A stretch of DNA of 5,280 bases from Oscillospiraceae bacterium (GTDB lineage: Bacteria; Bacillota; Clostridia; Oscillospirales; Acutalibacteraceae): NCBI GenBank assembly GCA_902796535.1, contig CADBPL010000104.1, positions 1-5,280 of the forward strand, in the 5' to 3' direction. The notes beneath the pieces are model-generated. The model saw only the letters and a program-made list of their open reading frames with translations, did no database searches and was not told where the DNA came from. Position numbers and translations under genes: made by a program. This document shows, in pieces, positions 2,624 through 5,280 of this stretch. The number at the start of each line of letters is the position of its first letter. Position 1 is the first letter of the stretch.

Positions 2624-5280
2624 ATGCACAAAACAAAACGGCCGCTCAGCTTTCTGCTGGCAGTGCTGATGATCGTTTCGATGTTCGCCTCGGTGCCGTT
2701 CACGGCGAACGCGGCGACCTTACGATACCGGATATCAATCACCAGTGGTTCTCAATCAGGGTATATATCCCAAAACACTACTTTGCCTTATGTAACGACG
2801 ACAGTCGATCTGTTGCGTAGGTTAGGCAAGAAAATAGATCAAGATTACGAATCGGTTGACAGTTTTACACACAAGAGCGGAAGCTATATTACGAGTCTTT
2901 CACCATCCCAAATGTCGATAAATACGATCGGGACAGAAACAATCGTTCTCAAACTTAACGGAATCGGCGGCGGAACCATGAGCGGAGAATTTACCATCAC
3001 GGTTTCTCCGCTCACCGAGCCCATTGTCACCACAGGCAAGTATCTTCGCATGGGTTCTTACAACGGTGTGGACGTTGACTGGTACTGCCAGCGTCTCAAC
3101 GGCACCGGCTATATGATGCTGTGTAAATACGGGCTTAAACAGGATAAATTCGGCTCGAACGCAACATATAGCGAAAGCAACGTCCATGCATGGCTTGATC
3201 TCGACTCCGGCGGTACTTTTGCGACCGATCTGGGCTTGAAGAGCTATGAGCTGGGGCTTGTAAGCACGGTGAATCTGAAAGATTCGGCCGGCGACGGCAC
3301 AGACAGCTTCATCATTCCGGCGTACGGGAATGATGAACTTAGCAAGGGTACAACGGTTCAGGCACCGTATGACATCAGCAACCCGTCCAGTCTCCTGAGC
3401 GTATACTGGTTACGCACTCCAAGAGACGGCAGCAACGCAAGAGTGATCAACCACTCAAAAGACGGCTCACCCGTTGCAACCGTTGCCGCACGCTACAGCG
3501 GTGTCGGGAATTCACAGTGGATTCGACCGATGTTCTATCTGAACATAGAGGCTCTCGCAAATTTGACATTTACCGGCACGGGTACAGAAGCTGATCCGTA
3601 TGTACCGATCGATCCTGTGGATCAGGCTGCCGCCAACGCAGTGATAGCCAAGATCAACGCCATCGGCACGGTGGAACCGACAGCCGAGAGCAAAGAGAAA
3701 GTTGACGCCGCAAGAGCGGCATATGAAGCGTTGACAGACGCGCAGAAGGCGCTTGTGACCAATTACGCAACCCTGACGTCTGCGGAAGCGGCGTATACCG
3801 CATCAAGCCATATTGCGATAAACAGTACGCAGCATGGCACGGTGACGGCGTCTGCGGCTTCGGCACAGGCCGGTACAACTGTCACTTTGACCGTAGCTCC
3901 CGACGACGGGTATCAACTGAAAGATATCAGCGGAACATATGTAGAACCAAGTCTTCTGGGTGAAACGCTTACCGGGAAAGCATATACTGTAAATGGTACA
4001 TATTTTACTCTTACAACAGATTATTATAGTGCCTACGGGTGGAAAGTACGTGATAGCAGCTCAGTAACGCTTTCATCTACTGAAAAAACGATTGAAAAAG
4101 CTGTATTTACTGTTGGCAGTACACGTTATGATAGGAAATTGGATCATCTTTCTGCAACATCGGGCACTATATCTGCAGAAGGGAACATAATAAATGAGGG
4201 TACTACGCTCACAATTGATAATATCAATGCAAAATCTGTAACGCTGAGCGGGCCGGAGGCAAACACCAATGCCAGAGCGTGGGATTTTAGCTCAGTTACA
4301 GTTTATTATAAAGACTTTTCAGCCGACTCCGTTGAACAGGCGCTTTCGATTGCACCAACTGAAAATCCGAATGTTTTCATTTTTACCATGCCGGAGAGCA
4401 GTGTTGCAATATCGGCTGAGTTTGAGTGGATCACTACATCCCACACCATAACGTGGCTGAATGACGACGGCTCTTTGATCGACACAACAACGGTTGATTA
4501 CGGCACCGTGCCCACGCACGCTGACGCGACCAAGGCGGAGGATGCGCAGTACACCTATACGTTCAGCGGCTGGACGCCTGCGATCGTGGCCGTGACCGGC
4601 GATGCGACCTATACAGCCACATTTACGACGAGTCCGTCGCCTGCGGCTTTAGTGATCGAAAAGATCAACGCGATCGGTACGGTGGAATACACCGACGCGA
4701 GCAAAGAGAAGATCGACGCGGCGAGAACAGCGTATGACGCGCTGACCGACACGCAGAAGGCGCTTGTTACGAACACTGCGGTACTGACCGCTGCGGAAAA
4801 CGCCTATGCGGAACTGAAGGCTGCTGCGGAAGAGGCTGCTGCCAATCAGGCGGCTGCGGACGCTGTGATCGCGAATATCAACGCCATCGGTACGGTGGAA
4901 TACACCGACGCGAGCAAAGAGAAGATCGACGCGGCGAGAACAGCGTATGACGCGCTGACCGCAGATCAGAAAGCGCTTGTGACAAACGTCGCGACACTGA
5001 CCGCTGCGGAAAACGCCTATGCGGAACTGAAGGCTGCTGCGGAAGAAGCTGCTGCCAATCAGGCTGCTGCGGACGCTGTGATCGCGAAGATCAACGCGAT
5101 CGGTACGGTGGAATACAGCGACGCGAGCAAAGAGAAGATCGACGCGGCGAGAGCAGCATATGATTCTCTCACCAACGAGCAGAAAGCGCTTGTTACGAAC
5201 GCTACGGCGCTGACCGCGGCGGAAACGGCATATGCCGCGCTGGCACCGCTCCCCGACGCCATCAAGGACTGCACCTATCA
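2624..5280 (+). CDS. large modular secreted/surface protein with DUF6273-like, InlB-type and helical repeats (3' end outside window)
   Basis: The frame is open from ATG 2624 to the window end, 885 residues without a stop. Residues 1-30 are a signal peptide (K3-K5-R6, hydrophobic core, A-N-A30). Residues 31-137 look like a beta-rich, Ig-like region. Residues 138-309 resemble DUF6273, a domain common in clostridial exported proteins: YLRMGSYNG start, N-V-HAWLDLD, FIIPAYGN, YWLRTPRDG, and the WIRPMFYLN ending. A short GTGTEADPY linker follows. Residues 340-391 are helical repeat 1. Residues 396-437 and 583-600 look like the two halves of one divergent InlB B-type repeat (HGTVTASAASAQAGTTVTL; then FTMPESSVAISAEF), separated by about 145 residues. 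Residues 607-667 are a Listeria-Bacteroides type repeat (HTITWLNDDG, YTFSGWTP, YTATF). Helical repeats 2-4 are at 677-728, 748-799 and 819-870. Anchoring and function are unknown because the C-terminus is missing; adhesion or matrix binding is a guess. Confidence 0.88.
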   Translation, partial: MHKTKRPLSFLLAVLMIVSMFASVPFTANAATLRYRISITSGSQSGYISQNTTLPYVTTTVDLLRRLGKKIDQDYESVDSFTHKSGSYITSLSPSQMSINTIGTETIVLKLNGIGGGTMSGEFTITVSPLTEPIVTTGKYLRMGSYNGVDVDWYCQRLNGTGYMMLCKYGLKQDKFGSNATYSESNVHAWLDLDSGGTFATDLGLKSYELGLVSTVNLKDSAGDGTDSFIIPAYGNDELSKGTTVQAPYDISNPSSLLSVYWLRTPRDGSNARVINHSKDGSPVATVAARYSGVGNSQWIRPMFYLNIEALANLTFTGTGTEADPYVPIDPVDQAAANAVIAKINAIGTVEPTAESKEKVDAARAAYEALTDAQKALVTNYATLTSAEAAYTASSHIAINSTQHGTVTASAASAQAGTTVTLTVAPDDGYQLKDISGTYVEPSLLGETLTGKAYTVNGTYFTLTTDYYSAYGWKVRDSSSVTLSSTEKTIEKAVFTVGSTRYDRKLDHLSATSGTISAEGNIINEGTTLTIDNINAKSVTLSGPEANTNARAWDFSSVTVYYKDFSADSVEQALSIAPTENPNVFIFTMPESSVAISAEFEWITTSHTITWLNDDGSLIDTTTVDYGTVPTHADATKAEDAQYTYTFSGWTPAIVAVTGDATYTATFTTSPSPAALVIEKINAIGTVEYTDASKEKIDAARTAYDALTDTQKALVTNTAVLTAAENAYAELKAAAEEAAANQAAADAVIANINAIGTVEYTDASKEKIDAARTAYDALTADQKALVTNVATLTAAENAYAELKAAAEEAAANQAAADAVIAKINAIGTVEYSDASKEKIDAARAAYDSLTNEQKALVTNATALTAAETAYAALAPLPDAIKDCTY
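3641..3796 (+). repeat. helical repeat 1 (divergent, isolated copy)
   Basis: This 52-codon unit has the same length and register as the three tandem copies downstream: VIAKINAIGTVE, then SKEKVDAARAAYEALTDAQKALVTN, then L-T-S-A-E-A-A-Y. It differs more in sequence (PTAES for YTDAS, V for I, E for D) and is separated from the others by the InlB-type region. It is likely the older copy. The preceding DQAAANA resembles the NQAAADA linker of the tandem copies. Confidence 0.8.
3935..4369 (+). other. A/T-rich stretch splitting an InlB-type repeat in the surface-protein gene
   Basis: The stretch encodes about 145 in-frame residues of unrecognised, probably beta-rich sequence with many T, S, N and Y residues. 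It lies between the GTVTASAASAQAG start and the FTMPESSV end of what otherwise reads as one beta repeat. Hand count at 4021-4200 gives 71 G or C in 180 bases, against 35 of 60 at both 4681-4740 and 4741-4800. It may be an inserted domain, or an unusually long variable part of the repeat. Confidence 0.45.
4652..5233 (+). repeat. three tandem 213-bp coding repeats (helical repeats 2-4)
   Basis: Units start at 4652, 4865 and 5078, exactly 213 bases (71 codons) apart. Each has a 52-codon core of the pattern VI-x-x-INAIGTVEY-x-DASKEKIDAAR-x-AYD-x-LT-x-x-QKALVTN-x-x-x-LTAAE-x-AY. The first two are followed by a 19-codon alanine/glutamate linker (AELKAAAEEAAANQAAADA); the third core ends in AALAPLPD instead. 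Units 2 and 3 share 76 identical bases (4673-4748 and 4886-4961), and the two linkers differ at only two of 57 bases. The pattern predicts short helix bundles joined by helical spacers, probably a rod or stalk. It recalls FIVAR-type surface repeats but I cannot assign the family. Confidence 0.92.

Noticed and set aside
4652..5233. Regularly spaced repeats as a CRISPR array.
   Set aside because: The period is 213 bases, a multiple of three. The repeats stay in one open frame and encode conserved protein units, so these are coding repeats.
4269..5274. Short frames on both strands within the surface-protein gene (4269-4451 +, 4319-4519 -, 5059-5274 -).
   Set aside because: All lie within the continuous 885-codon frame. 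The minus frame at 5059-5274 is the complement of the alanine-rich repeats, which naturally gives a hydrophobic A/S-rich readout.
2624..5280. Possible frameshift or pseudogene, since the gene has no stop in the window and its composition changes.
   Set aside because: One frame stays open and in register from the start codon through all recognised domains to base 5280. The missing stop is explained by the window edge.

Overview
The window looks like a chromosomal segment of a Gram-positive Firmicutes bacterium, most likely a gut-type Clostridia (Oscillospirales/Ruminococcus-like). The signs are strong AGGAGG-type ribosome binding sites, a near-consensus sigma-A promoter, a NanI-like secreted sialidase, and a surface protein combining a DUF6273-like domain, InlB-type beta repeats and alanine-rich helical repeats. 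The phylum call is an inference from domain style and signals; no RNA gene or housekeeping marker is present to fix it.

Layout. (1) 1-210 is the C-terminal end of a GNAT acetyltransferase. (2) 233-451 encodes a 72-residue two-helix membrane protein. (3) 466-2004 encodes a secreted sialidase (GH33) with its catalytic residues intact, best started at a GTG at 466 rather than the overlapping ATG at 448. All three lie on the + strand with gaps of 14-22 bases and probably share a transcript, which ends at an intrinsic terminator at 2068-2096. (4) 2097-2623 is a non-coding stretch of about 530 bases. It carries a strong promoter (2249-2276), a leader that can fold around a perfect 10-bp closing stem, a strong hairpin plus U-tract (2434-2484), and a ribosome binding site (2609-2615). 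The leader looks like a transcription-attenuation element, or alternatively a separate ~200-nt small RNA; I could not match it to a known riboswitch class. (5) 2624 to the window end is a large, unclosed gene for a modular secreted or surface protein, of which 885 residues are visible.

How it fits together. The first unit releases terminal sialic acid outside the cell, which suits a mucin or glycan-rich host habitat. The second unit is an exported modular protein whose visible part ends in three near-identical 213-bp tandem repeats. No sialic acid transport or catabolism gene is in view, so any link between the sialidase and the surface protein rests on adjacency only. The least explained element is the structured leader with its terminator in front of the surface-protein gene. 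The base composition inside that gene is also patchy, which suggests it was assembled from modules.
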